Below, one piece after another: positions 35,340 to 43,110 of a DNA stretch of 64,000 bases. Positions within the stretch are counted from its first letter, which is position 1. The number at the start of each line of letters is the position of its first letter. A program made the translations under genes and the position numbers. Source of the stretch: Variovorax sp. Root473 (GTDB lineage Bacteria > Pseudomonadota > Gammaproteobacteria > Burkholderiales > Burkholderiaceae_C). The notes under the pieces are model-generated. The model saw nothing but the letters and a program-made list of their open reading frames with translations. It was not told where the DNA came from and searched no databases. The stretch lies in the NCBI RefSeq assembly GCF_001426505.1, contig NZ_LMEV01000001.1, forward strand, positions 437,380-501,379. Direction: 5' to 3'.

Positions 35340-35687
35340 TCAATCGAGGATGGAGCCGTTCTCCTGGGCCAGCCGCAGGTACTCCGACAACGGGCGCACC
35401 GCCCGGAAATACCGGTCCCGCATCACGGGCTGTTTGCTCGGCCCGACGATGGATGCGAGGTCGGACAGCTTGATCTCGCCTAGCTCGGGCATGCCGATCC
35501 CCAAGTCGATCAGGCCATGGGCCGTATCGCCGTCGGCGGGGTCGAGCGACACCAACAGCCAGGTGGCGTGTGCATCCGGCGTGAACAGCCGCACCACGGG
35601 CAGCGGGTCGATGACCCGGCCAGCGGCGCGGGCTTGGCCGTGTTCCAGCAACAGCCTGCGCTCGTCCTCGGTGATGAGCTGGTTCAT
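35340..35687 (-). CDS. DUF2958 protein, copy 1
   Basis: This 115-residue protein starts MNQLITEDERRLLLEHGQAR and shows VVRLFTPDAHATWLLVSLDP, HGLIDLGIGMPELGEIKLSDL and RDRYFRAVRPLSEY, all typical of DUF2958 proteins common in ICEs. Function unknown. A paralogue with the same motif order is at 56215-56565, near the other end of the element. The gene diverges from the Xre regulator. Confidence 0.85.
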   Translation of the reverse strand: MNQLITEDERRLLLEHGQARAAGRVIDPLPVVRLFTPDAHATWLLVSLDPADGDTAHGLIDLGIGMPELGEIKLSDLASIVGPSKQPVMRDRYFRAVRPLSEYLRLAQENGSILD

Positions 35688-35840
35688 GGGCGTCCCCTCA
35701 TTCGCACAAAACCGCCGAAGCGTGAAAGCGCAAAACCGCATTGGCGGGTTTGTGGAAAGGCACGGATGCGGCTTTGCGCTTCTGTGAGAAGCCGCAGATA
35801 CGGATTTCCGTAAAAGCACAAAAGCGGCAGGCAGGCATAG

Positions 35841-35871
35841 TTGAACACTATAGATTGTAGCCCTATAGGGC
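35841..35871 (+). promoter_or_regulatory. Promoter with palindromic operator for the Xre gene
   Basis: TTGAAC at 35841-35846 and TATAGG at 35864-35869 are separated by 17 bases, a good sigma-70 layout. The -10 box sits inside the perfect 12-bp palindrome GCCCTATAGGGC (35860-35871). A repressor binding there would block this promoter, consistent with autoregulation by the Xre protein encoded 40 bases downstream. Confidence 0.65.
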
Positions 35872-35910
35872 GCAATCGGCTGTCATCTTGGATTTTGGGG
35901 AGATCCAGGG

Positions 35911-36204
35911 TTGGCAGCGAAACATACATTGTCGGAGGCACTAAAGACCATCAGGAAAGCGCGTGGATTGAGCCAGGAGGCGTTCTCCGACGTGTCCAGC
36001 CGCACCTACATGAGCACGCTGGAGCGCGACCTCAAAAGCCCCACCCTGAACAAGCTGGCCGAGCTGTGCGAGGTCATGGAGGTGCACCCGCTCACGCTGC
36101 TGACGCTGGCCTATGCCGGCGACGACCTGCAGCAGGTTGATCAGCTTCTGGTGCAGGTGCGCCAGGAGTTGGAGACTGTGGCGAAGAAGAGTGACACGCC
36201 ATAG
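35911..36204 (+). CDS. Xre-family helix-turn-helix regulator
   Basis: This 97-residue protein begins at a TTG codon (35911) with GGGGAG about eight bases upstream; no ATG lies before the HTH. The Cro/C1-type domain is SEALKTIRKARGLSQEAFSDVSSRTYMSTLERDLKSP with NKLAELCEVMEVHPLTLL following. The C-terminal part is a short acidic helix. It may repress ICE excision or transfer genes and itself through the palindrome upstream. Confidence 0.85.
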   Translation: MAAKHTLSEALKTIRKARGLSQEAFSDVSSRTYMSTLERDLKSPTLNKLAELCEVMEVHPLTLLTLAYAGDDLQQVDQLLVQVRQELETVAKKSDTP

Positions 36205-36568
36205 CGTGCGACGTTGCTGGCGTGGCCGATCCGGCTCAGCCGGTTCGGGGACTGCAGGGGCGCCAAGCATCGCGCGGCGGGGATAGGCCACAGGGCTTTC
36301 CCCAGGAGGCAAGCGAAGCGCGCAGCGCCGCAGGCGCGAAGGCGTGAGGGATTGCAGCCGGATGGCCGTGACGGCGAAGTCGGCACGGGGCGCAGCCCGT
36401 AAAGCCCGGCGGTGCAACGCACCGACACGCCCGGCCACCGCTTGCGGCGGGCAACTCAACACATGCGAAAGCCGCTCGACACGGCGCAGCCTTGGCGATG
36501 GTGTTGCCTCCTTGAAGTGCCGCGAAGGCAGCACAGCGCCCCGCCACGTGGGCGGGGCGCTGTGGCGG
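36205..36568. other. 364-base non-coding spacer with repeated segments
   Basis: No gene seen. It contains a 60-base segment (36224-36285) that recurs imperfectly at 37450-37510, and the GGCAAGCGAAGCGCGCAG motif near 36306 that recurs near 55720, 56751 and 57449. The DUF736 gene lies between the two copies of the first repeat. Confidence 0.6.
36224..36285 (+). repeat. Direct repeat flanking the DUF736 gene, copy 1
   Basis: Shared blocks with 37450-37510 include GATCCGGC, GCCGGTTCGG, GGGGCGCCAAGC and TCGCGCGGCGGGGAT in the same order and orientation, with small indels. The DUF736 gene and its 5' region lie between the copies. Confidence 0.75.
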
Positions 36569-36883
36569 TCACGCCGCCTGGGGCTTGCTGCGCGACCAGA
36601 TCAGGTCGTGCGTGCCGTCCTCGCCTTCGATCAGGCGGGCATAGACCGTGGCCGGGAACGAAGGATCGTCAAGGGTCACGGAGATGTACTCCCGCCCGGC
36701 CTCGCTGGTCTTCTTCCACGCCGCGCCGATATCGTGGCTGGCGGCCTGCAGGCGAAAGTCCGGGGCCTTCTCGTTGTCCCCCTTGTCGTTGGGCACCAGC
36801 TTGACCTTGACGTTGAGCGTCAGGGTGCGAAGCGTGCCGGTGTAGCCGTCTTTGTCTGCGGTGAAGCTGCCGATGTTGGCCAT
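36569..36883 (-). CDS. DUF736 family protein
   Basis: This 104-residue protein starts MANIGSFTADKDGYTGTLRT with AGGAG upstream. It ends with the conserved EYISVTLDDPSFPATVYARL and EDGTHDLIWSR stretches. DUF736 proteins are small, abundant ICE and plasmid proteins of unknown function. The adjacent spacers contain repeated sequences on both sides. Confidence 0.92.
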   Translation of the reverse strand: MANIGSFTADKDGYTGTLRTLTLNVKVKLVPNDKGDNEKAPDFRLQAASHDIGAAWKKTSEAGREYISVTLDDPSFPATVYARLIEGEDGTHDLIWSRSKPQAA

Positions 36884-37406
36884 GATGAAACTCCTTTTGG
36901 TGGAACAAGGTTCGCGCCCATCGCGTCCTTGTTGTGATCCGGCCGGCGGGGGACGGGCGGGCTGCACCGCTTGCGGTCGAAACGCAGTGGAGAGCCGGGA
37001 GGCGAAAAGAATTTGCTGCGCGAGGAAGCCGCGCAGCGGCGGGGAAATTGTTTTCGCTGGACGGTTGCAGCCATGAAGCCCGAGGCGCAGCCGCGCCCCC
37101 GCCAGGATTCACAACAACACAAGGACGCCTTGGGCCGAACCGCACCGAAAAGAGACAGGGCCGACTCGGCATCCCCGCACGAAGGCTGCACCGGCTCGCC
37201 CACTGACGCGGGCCGGGTCAACCACCCGACGACAAGCGAGAACGCCCCGGCCGCACCTTGCGGCGCCGGTCTTGAGGCGTGGCGTGGAAGCTCCATGGCG
37301 ATGCCGGGCGGGATGTCCGTGAACCGTCCTTCGTGACGTGATGGGCGAGAACCGCCAGCGTTGAGGACGGCACGCATTCGTACAACCTGCCGCAGTAAGC
37401 GCCAGC
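36884..37406. other. 523-base non-coding region upstream of DUF736
   Basis: No supportable gene on either strand. It holds the DUF736 ribosome-binding site and presumably its promoter, and a CTGCGCG/CGCGCAG inverted repeat near 37016-37040. Base composition is as GC-rich as the surroundings. Confidence 0.5.
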
Positions 37407-38243
37407 GTGTTCGCCAGCGCCTCGTCCATCGTGGCGGGGCGTTGGCCGGGTCGATCCGGCATCGCCGGTTCGGCGGTATTTGAGGGGCGCCAAGCTCGCG
37501 CGGCGGGGATGTCCGACGCAGTGCTGGAACACATGCGCACGCGCTACCGTGTCGATGCACATTGGCTCCCCAACCGACAATCCGCGCAAACCTTGGCGGA
37601 CCAGGCTACTGCGTGGGGCCGCATGGCGGGACCGGCCGACAGCAAGACGTGGGTGGGGTTGCCGTTGGCCGTGCACCGGCGCTGCGACAAGCCGATGCAC
37701 GGACTGGCCAACCGCATCGCCTACGACGGTGCGATGGTGTACGGCACCATCGCACCGCGAGCCGACAAGGAAACCCCCGCCCGACTGCCTACGGGGTGGA
37801 TTCACGCCAGTGGAACATCCGACGGGAACTGGGTGCCGGCTGAAGGAAAAGCCCTGCGGGCGCTGCTGGCCTTGCTTCATGAGGACGGAGTGAATGCAGC
37901 CGACATTTCGGTCATCACGCCCTTCAAGAATGTCCTGGAGAACCTCAAACGCTTGCTCGGCGACACGATGGTTTCCGGAACCATCCACACCATGCAGGGA
38001 AAGGAAGCGCCGGTTGTCATCATGGTGTTGGGCGGAAATACCGACGGTCCCGGCGCACGCGACTGGGCGGTCTCGGAGCCCAACCTGCTGAACGTGGCGG
38101 CAACGCGGGCGAAGCGGCGCTTCTATGTGATCGGCGACCGCAACGACTGGCAGAACCGCGCTCTGTTTTGTGATGTCATGGATCTCTTGCCGCTCCAGCG
38201 TCTTCCCGAACATGAAGCCGTGGCGATGACTCAACCTCAATAA
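37407..38243 (+). pseudogene. C-terminal remnant of a superfamily I (DNA2/Upf1-like) helicase
   Basis: The recognisable part begins at ATG 37509 and is about 244 residues: WVGLPLAVHRRCDKPMHGLAN, ISVITPFKNVLENLKRLLGD, GTIHTMQGKEAPVVIMVLGG and LLNVAATRAKRRFYVIGDRN are helicase motifs IV-VI of DNA2/Upf1-like enzymes. Walker A and B and the first half are absent. The first 34 codons of the frame are spacer repeat DNA. A free-standing C-terminal domain cannot act as a helicase, so this is a truncated copy. Confidence 0.82.
37450..37510 (+). repeat. Direct repeat flanking the DUF736 gene, copy 2
   Basis: This is the partner of 36224-36285. Helicase homology starts immediately after its last bases (GCGGGGAT at 37503-37510), so the repeat is at the truncation point of the helicase remnant. 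Confidence 0.75.
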
Positions 38244-38337
38244 TTGTGCAGGCTGAGACCGTGCATGCACAGGTCATACTGGCGGCAAGCCTTGACTTCC
38301 CTGCAACTACCGAGTGTGCCGCCCGGCCACCTCCTGA

Positions 38338-38470
38338 CACTGGCCCTGGACGGGCCAGTGCCCGAAGGCATTGCGCAATGCAGCAATGCCTTCGACACCG
38401 GGCGCGGCCACCGCCGCGCCCGGATTTTTGAAGCTCACCGCGCCTAGGGCGAAACGACCTAGGCGCGGTG
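38338..38470. repeat. Cluster of four consecutive perfect hairpins
   Basis: Four perfect inverted repeats follow one another: 38338-38360 (9-bp stem, 5-nt loop), 38363-38394 (12-bp stem, 8-nt loop), 38398-38423 (10-bp stem, 6-nt loop, then five T) and 38436-38470 (13-bp stem, 9-nt loop). The arms were checked base by base. No gene overlaps them. The function is unknown. Confidence 0.85.
38398..38429 (+). terminator. Rho-independent terminator-like hairpin
   Basis: CCGGGCGCGG and CCGCGCCCGG form a perfect 10-bp GC stem with loop CCACCG, followed by ATTTTT. It could end transcription coming from the helicase remnant side. It is the third of four adjacent hairpins. Confidence 0.7.
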
Positions 38471-38480
38471 CTGACGATGG

Positions 38481-38693
38481 TTATTCCTTTGTCTCAATGA
38501 TCCACCACACGGCCCGCGCTAAGGCACGGCCCGTGATGGGATGAATGTCGGTGAGATCGGCTCGGGCCATCCAGCCCGAGGGCGGACGGTAACCGCGCAC
38601 ATCGCCCTCGCCGTGCCAGCGGCGGGCGCGTACCGTGCCGGGCGCGTAGACCGCCGCCATGCGCGGGCCACTGGTGATGTTGATGGTGGGCAT
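38481..38693 (-). CDS. Small hypothetical protein
   Basis: This 70-residue frame starts MPTINITSGPRMAAVYAPGT behind a GGGAG box. It is rich in Arg and Trp near the end (YRPPSGWMARADLTDIHPIT, ARAVWWIIETKE) and reads like a real small backbone protein. I do not recognise a family. It ends ten bases from the hairpin cluster, which may serve as its terminator. Confidence 0.6.
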   Translation of the reverse strand: MPTINITSGPRMAAVYAPGTVRARRWHGEGDVRGYRPPSGWMARADLTDIHPITGRALARAVWWIIETKE

Positions 38694-38809
38694 GGTTCGG
38701 CTCCCTGCGGCAAAGCGCTCCGGCCTTGGCCCGGGCGCTTGCCTGCGGCATGGGTCAGGCGGCCAATGCCTCGGCAGGTTCATGCATCACGGTGGCTATT
38801 CTGGGCAAT

Positions 38810-38893
38810 TAAAGTCGTAAACACCCACCCAGCATCCATGCGGCTGTTCGCAATGCCCAGCCAGGCCGCTGCCTATCTAAAGTCGTAAACACC
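38810..38893 (+). repeat. Paired 16-bp direct repeats at the left border of cargo 2
   Basis: TAAAGTCGTAAACACC occurs at 38810-38825 and again at 38878-38893, 68 bases apart, just before the cargo 2 operon ends (MBL stop at 38949). Such a pair may be the scar of an insertion or the end of a mobile unit. I found no third copy in the window by eye. Confidence 0.8.
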
Positions 38894-38948
38894 AGCGTGG
38901 ACTGCCCTCTCAATGAATGAGGTAGCTGAGGCCGGAGATGGTGCGGCC

Positions 38949-40001
38949 TCACGACTTCAGCTCATACCATGCGACGCCGCTCCCATCCACGGTGCACCCT
39001 ACGGCGCTTTCCGCGATGAAGTAATTCATACAGGCCACGGCCTCGCCCGTGGCGAGACTCAGTTGCTGCCCGTCCTGCTCATCGATGGCACGGTGGAACA
39101 AGGCGGGGAACACGTCCACGATGCGCTGCGGCCCGCCCGTCAGCGACTGGCGCAGCCGTTCCAGCGCCCGCTCCTGACCGGCGCGCAGCGAGCCCAGGCG
39201 TTCGTGCAGCCCGTAGAAGGGTTCATTGTGCGAGGGCAGCACCAGCACATCGGCGGGCACTTCCCGCGCCAGCTTGTCCAGCGACTCGAACCACTCCTTG
39301 AGCGGATTGGCCTGCGGCTCGGTGGCGAACACCGACACGTTCGACGAGATGCGCGGCAGCACCTGGTCGCCCGCAACCAGCAGTTTCAGGCCGGGGCAGT
39401 ACAGGCAGGCATGCTCCGGCGAATGGCCGCCGGTGGTGATGACCCGCCAGGCGTGCGCGCCCAACTGCAGCAGGTCGCCATCCTGCAGGCGCCGGAAGCT
39501 CTCGGGCAGCGCATGGATGTGCTTGCCGAAGCTGCCGAAGCGGCTGCGGTAGCCCTCGATGGCTGCCTCCGACCAGCCCGCGCGGCGGTGGAACAGCACG
39601 CCGTCGGGCGGCGCCTCGCGGTTCGTGTCGGCGTGCATCACGCGGCAGCTCAGGTATTCCAGGCGGCTCATGTGCAGCGGCACGCCAGCGCGGCGCGTGA
39701 ACCAGCCTGCCAGCCCGATGTGGTCGGGGTGCATGTGCGTGGTGTACACGCCCTGCAGCGGTCGCGCCAGCGGCCCCTCACCCATCAGCGCCAGCCAGTC
39801 GGCCACGGTGGTGGGGTTGTTCAGGCCGGTGTCCACCAGCACCCAGCCATCGTGCGTGTCGATGGCCCAGACGTTGATGTGGTCGAGCCGGAACGGCATG
39901 GACAGCCGGATCCAGCGCACGCCGGGGGCGACCTCGACCGTGTGGTGCGACGCCGGGGGCTCGAAGGGGTAGGTCAGCGCGGGGGTGTCTGGCTTCGTCA
40001 T
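38949..40001 (-). CDS. MBL-fold metallo-hydrolase
   Basis: This 350-residue metallo-beta-lactamase-fold protein shows THMHPDHIG (about residues 88-96), GGHSPEHACLYCP, VAGDQVLPRISSN and LPSHNEPF, giving the usual His/Asp metal ligands. It is the last gene of the cargo 2 operon. It could hydrolyse a CoA thioester or lactone intermediate; members with this C-terminal helical domain are often annotated as thioesterase- or lactonase-like. The substrate is not known. Confidence 0.9.
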   Translation of the reverse strand: MTKPDTPALTYPFEPPASHHTVEVAPGVRWIRLSMPFRLDHINVWAIDTHDGWVLVDTGLNNPTTVADWLALMGEGPLARPLQGVYTTHMHPDHIGLAGWFTRRAGVPLHMSRLEYLSCRVMHADTNREAPPDGVLFHRRAGWSEAAIEGYRSRFGSFGKHIHALPESFRRLQDGDLLQLGAHAWRVITTGGHSPEHACLYCPGLKLLVAGDQVLPRISSNVSVFATEPQANPLKEWFESLDKLAREVPADVLVLPSHNEPFYGLHERLGSLRAGQERALERLRQSLTGGPQRIVDVFPALFHRAIDEQDGQQLSLATGEAVACMNYFIAESAVGCTVDGSGVAWYELKS

Positions 40002-40010
40002 CGCATCAGG

Positions 40011-40844
40011 TTATATGCCAGTGAGCCCGCCCGTGCACAGCAGGGTCTGGCCGCTCACGTAGTCGGACTCGGGAATGCAGAACAGGTAGGCCGCGCCGGC
40101 GGCCTCCTCGGGCGTGCCGGCCCGGCCCAGCGGAATGTTCCGCTCCATCGCTGCCATCAGGTCCGGGTTCACGCCCACCTTGATCTCGCGTCCCTCGACC
40201 TGGATGGCGGCGTCGGAATCGGCGGTGGCCTCGGTCATGCGGGTGCGGATGAGGCCGTAGGCCACGCAATTGACCGTGGTGTTCAGGCGCCCCCACTCCT
40301 TGGCCAGCGCCATGGTCAGGCCCACGATGCCCGCCTTGGCGGCGGAGTAGTTGACCTGCCCCGCATTGCCGAAGACGCCCGAGACCGAGGAGACGTTGAC
40401 CACCTTGCGCACCACACGGCGGCCGGCCTCGGCGTCGGCCCGGCTCAGCGCGCGGACCACCGGCTGCGCCGCGCGCAGGATGCGGAACGGCGCGGTCAGG
40501 TGCACGTCGATCATCGCGTCCCACTGCGCGTCGCTCATCTTCTGGATGACGTTGTCCCAGGTGTAGCCCGCGTTGTTGATGAGGATGTCCAGCCCGCCAA
40601 ACGCGCCGGTGGCCGTGCCGATCAGCCGGTCGGCGAAACCGGCTTCGGCCACGCTGCCGCAGCAGGCCACCGCCTCGCCGCCCAGCGCGATGATCTCCTC
40701 GCGCACGGCCATGGCGGGTTCGTCGTCGAGGTCGTTGAGGACGAGCCGGGCCCCTTCGCCCGCGAGCTTGAGGGCCATCGCCCGGCCAATACCCCGGCCC
40801 GAGCCGGTGACCACGGCCACCTTGCCGCGCAGTTTTTCCGACAT
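40011..40844 (-). CDS. SDR-family oxidoreductase (FabG-like, cargo 2)
   Basis: This 277-residue SDR has TGSGRGIG, NNAGYTWDNVI, catalytic Ser in VNVSSVSGVFGNAGQ and YSAAK, ending LLCTGGLTGI. A long insertion (RALSRADAEAGRRVVRKV) lies before the Ser motif. It has a strong AGGAGGAG site. It likely oxidises or reduces a 3-hydroxyacyl-CoA in the cargo 2 pathway. Confidence 0.92.
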   Translation of the reverse strand: MSEKLRGKVAVVTGSGRGIGRAMALKLAGEGARLVLNDLDDEPAMAVREEIIALGGEAVACCGSVAEAGFADRLIGTATGAFGGLDILINNAGYTWDNVIQKMSDAQWDAMIDVHLTAPFRILRAAQPVVRALSRADAEAGRRVVRKVVNVSSVSGVFGNAGQVNYSAAKAGIVGLTMALAKEWGRLNTTVNCVAYGLIRTRMTEATADSDAAIQVEGREIKVGVNPDLMAAMERNIPLGRAGTPEEAAGAAYLFCIPESDYVSGQTLLCTGGLTGI

Positions 40845-40860
40845 GGTGTGCTCCTCCTGT

Positions 40861-42465
40861 TTACCGGGCGGGTGCCGCCTCGGCGTCGTAGGCGCCGGCG
40901 CTGCCTTGCTGGCGCAGGACGGCGCGCTGGATCTTGCCGGTCGCCGTCTTGGGCAGGCTGTCCATCTGGCGCAGGTAGCGCGGCTTGGCGAAGCGTGGCA
41001 GTTGGGCGCTGGCCTGGCGGACGATGTCCGCCATGTCCAGCGCCGCTCCCTCGCTGGGCACCAGGGCGAGCATCACCTCGTCCTCCCCGCCCGCGCCCTG
41101 CGCCGGAACGGCGTAGGCCGCCACTTCATGGACGCCGGGCAACTGGCCCACCACGACCTCGACCTCGGTGGCCGAGATGTTCTCGCCCCGGCGGCGGATG
41201 CAGTCCTTGATGCGGTCCACGAAGGTGATAAGCCCCTGTTCGTCCCGCGTGCCTGCATCGCCCGTGTGGAACCAGAGGTTGCGCCAGGCCTCGACCGTTT
41301 TCGCCGGGACGTTCAGGTAGCCCGCCATGAAGCCGAAGGGCACCTTGGGCCGCACCAGGATTTCGCCCACTTGCCCGGCCAGCACCGGCACATCGGTCTC
41401 GGGGTCGGCGATGCAGATCTCGAAACGGTCCTCGTGCGCCCAGCCGGCCGCGTTCGGCGCAGCGTGCCCGATGCGCCCCCAGATGGGAATGCCGACCTCG
41501 GTCATGCCGAACCCAGACAGCACGTCCTTCACGCCGAAGCGCTCGCGGAACACGGCCTCGTGCTGGGCCGGGTTGGGCGCGCTCAGGCTGGCGCGCAGGC
41601 GGTGGTCGCGGTCCTGCTCCGTGGGCGGCTGGTTGATGACGAACATGGCCGTCGTGCCCAGGTGGTTGGTCAGCGTGGCGCCGCTGCGGCGGATGTCGGC
41701 CAGCCAAGTGCTGGCGCTGAACCGCTGCTTGAGGAAGGCCGGTATGCCCGCCAGCACCGTCGCCCCCAGTTGCATGAACAGACCGTTGGCATGGAACAGG
41801 GGCAGGCAAATGTAGTACTTGTCGGCCTCGGTGATCTCCAGGCTGCGTATCGCCCCCAGCCCGAGCAGGGCGCAGTGGCAGTGCGGCATCAGCACGCCCT
41901 TACTGGGCCCGGTAGTGCCGGAGGTGTACATGATGCAGAAGATGTCCTCGGGCCGGGGCGCGGGGCCTTCCCACGGCGCGCAGGCGCTGCTGTCCATCCA
42001 GGCCACCTGCCGCCAGCGTTCGGGCACGGCGGCGGGCGCGTCGCCCACCACGACCAGGGTGCGCAGGTGGGGCAGCTCATCCGCCAGGCTGGCGACGTGC
42101 TCGACCAGCGCGGAGTCCACCACGATGGTGGCCAGTTGGCAATCGTTCAACTGGTGGCGGAGGAAGGAGGAACGCAGCTCGGTGTTGAGCATCACCGCCG
42201 TGGCCCGCAGGTAGCCGATGCCGAACGTGGTCGCCACCATGGCGCAGCTGTTGGACATGAAGACGCCAACGCGCTCTTCGGGCTGCACGCCCAGTTGGTG
42301 GTGCAGGAAGCTCGCAAACCGCTGGCTGCTGGTGAACGCCTGCCCCACGGTGAAGGCGATGCCCTGGCTGTCCTCCAGCCAGGGCGCTGCGGGGCGGCTG
42401 GCGGCCCATTCGCGCAGGGCATCGGTCAGCGTGCATGCGTGGGGTTCGTGGATGCGGCTGTACAT
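40861..42465 (-). CDS. AMP-dependent acyl-CoA synthetase (CaiC-like, cargo 2)
   Basis: This 534-residue ligase shows YTSGTTGPSKGVLMPH near residue 180, LSGFGMTEVGIP near 316, WFHTGDAGTRDEQGLITFVDRIKD (hinge) near 400 and the catalytic Lys in KTATGKIQR near the C-terminus. It resembles crotonobetaine/carnitine-CoA ligase-type enzymes that act on small or substituted acids. It is the second of two ligases in this operon, so two different acids or successive activations are likely. Confidence 0.93.
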   Translation of the reverse strand: MYSRIHEPHACTLTDALREWAASRPAAPWLEDSQGIAFTVGQAFTSSQRFASFLHHQLGVQPEERVGVFMSNSCAMVATTFGIGYLRATAVMLNTELRSSFLRHQLNDCQLATIVVDSALVEHVASLADELPHLRTLVVVGDAPAAVPERWRQVAWMDSSACAPWEGPAPRPEDIFCIMYTSGTTGPSKGVLMPHCHCALLGLGAIRSLEITEADKYYICLPLFHANGLFMQLGATVLAGIPAFLKQRFSASTWLADIRRSGATLTNHLGTTAMFVINQPPTEQDRDHRLRASLSAPNPAQHEAVFRERFGVKDVLSGFGMTEVGIPIWGRIGHAAPNAAGWAHEDRFEICIADPETDVPVLAGQVGEILVRPKVPFGFMAGYLNVPAKTVEAWRNLWFHTGDAGTRDEQGLITFVDRIKDCIRRRGENISATEVEVVVGQLPGVHEVAAYAVPAQGAGGEDEVMLALVPSEGAALDMADIVRQASAQLPRFAKPRYLRQMDSLPKTATGKIQRAVLRQQGSAGAYDAEAAPAR

Positions 42466-42476
42466 GGCCTTCTCTT

Positions 42477-43070
42477 TCAGACTTCGAGATCCTGGAGCCA
42501 GGGAACGTGGGCCAGCGCCTCCGAGGGCATGGGCTCCAGCTCCGAGCCCATCAGGCCGTTCCAGCGATTGAACCAGCCGACCATGGCCACGCAGGACACG
42601 ATCTCGACGATTTCCTCCTCGGAGAAGACCTGCCGGGCCTGGTCGATGGCCTGGCCCGGTTCGCGCACCGGCAGGCTGCCGCCTGCGGTGGCGATGGCCA
42701 GCGCCTTGCGCTCCTGCTCGGTGTACCGAGGGTCGTCCCGGTAGGACGGCAGCGCGGCCAGCTTGTCCCAGCCCACGCCCAGGTGGTGGGCGGCGTGGAC
42801 GAGGTGCGTCGTCGTATAGCGACAGCGCGCACCGCGCGCGGCTTCCGCGGCGATCAGGAAGCGCAGCGCCTGGGTGAGCTGCCCGTCGCCGCGCAGCGTC
42901 ACGCTCAACAGCTTGAGCAGCGCGGGCACCACGCCGGGTTTGCGCGCCATGGTCAGCAGCGCATTCGGGCGGTAGCCGACGAAATCCACCAGCTCTTCGA
43001 GCACGGGGTCGCGCGAGCGGGGGTCGCTTTCATGCAGGGGCGCGATGCGCGCGGCGGTGCGGGCGTTCAT
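42477..43070 (-). CDS. Carboxymuconolactone decarboxylase-family protein
   Basis: The chosen start (MNARTAARIAPLHESD) has AAGG eight bases upstream and gives 197 residues; ATGs at 43076 and 43097 are alternatives. The AhpD/CMD fold is seen in FVGYRPNALLTMARKPGVVP and FLIAAEAARGARCRYTTTHLVHAAHHLG. The peroxidase CxxC is reduced to one Cys (GARCRYTTTH), so an AhpD-type redox role is unlikely. It may act as a lyase or isomerase in the pathway. The next upstream gene is livF. Confidence 0.82.
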   Translation of the reverse strand: MNARTAARIAPLHESDPRSRDPVLEELVDFVGYRPNALLTMARKPGVVPALLKLLSVTLRGDGQLTQALRFLIAAEAARGARCRYTTTHLVHAAHHLGVGWDKLAALPSYRDDPRYTEQERKALAIATAGGSLPVREPGQAIDQARQVFSEEEIVEIVSCVAMVGWFNRWNGLMGSELEPMPSEALAHVPWLQDLEV

Positions 43071-43110
43071 GGGCATGCCTTGGATTGGGGTTTGCATGGG
43101 CACGGAGCGG

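Noticed and set aside
35050-35343. 97-codon minus-strand frame in the gap after DUF2285
   Set aside because: Arg/Pro-rich composition, no family resemblance and no convincing ribosome-binding site.
38913-41210. 765-codon plus-strand open frame
   Set aside because: It lies opposite the MBL, SDR and ligase genes, is rich in His/Arg/Gly as expected for antisense frames in GC-rich DNA, and has no recognisable motif.
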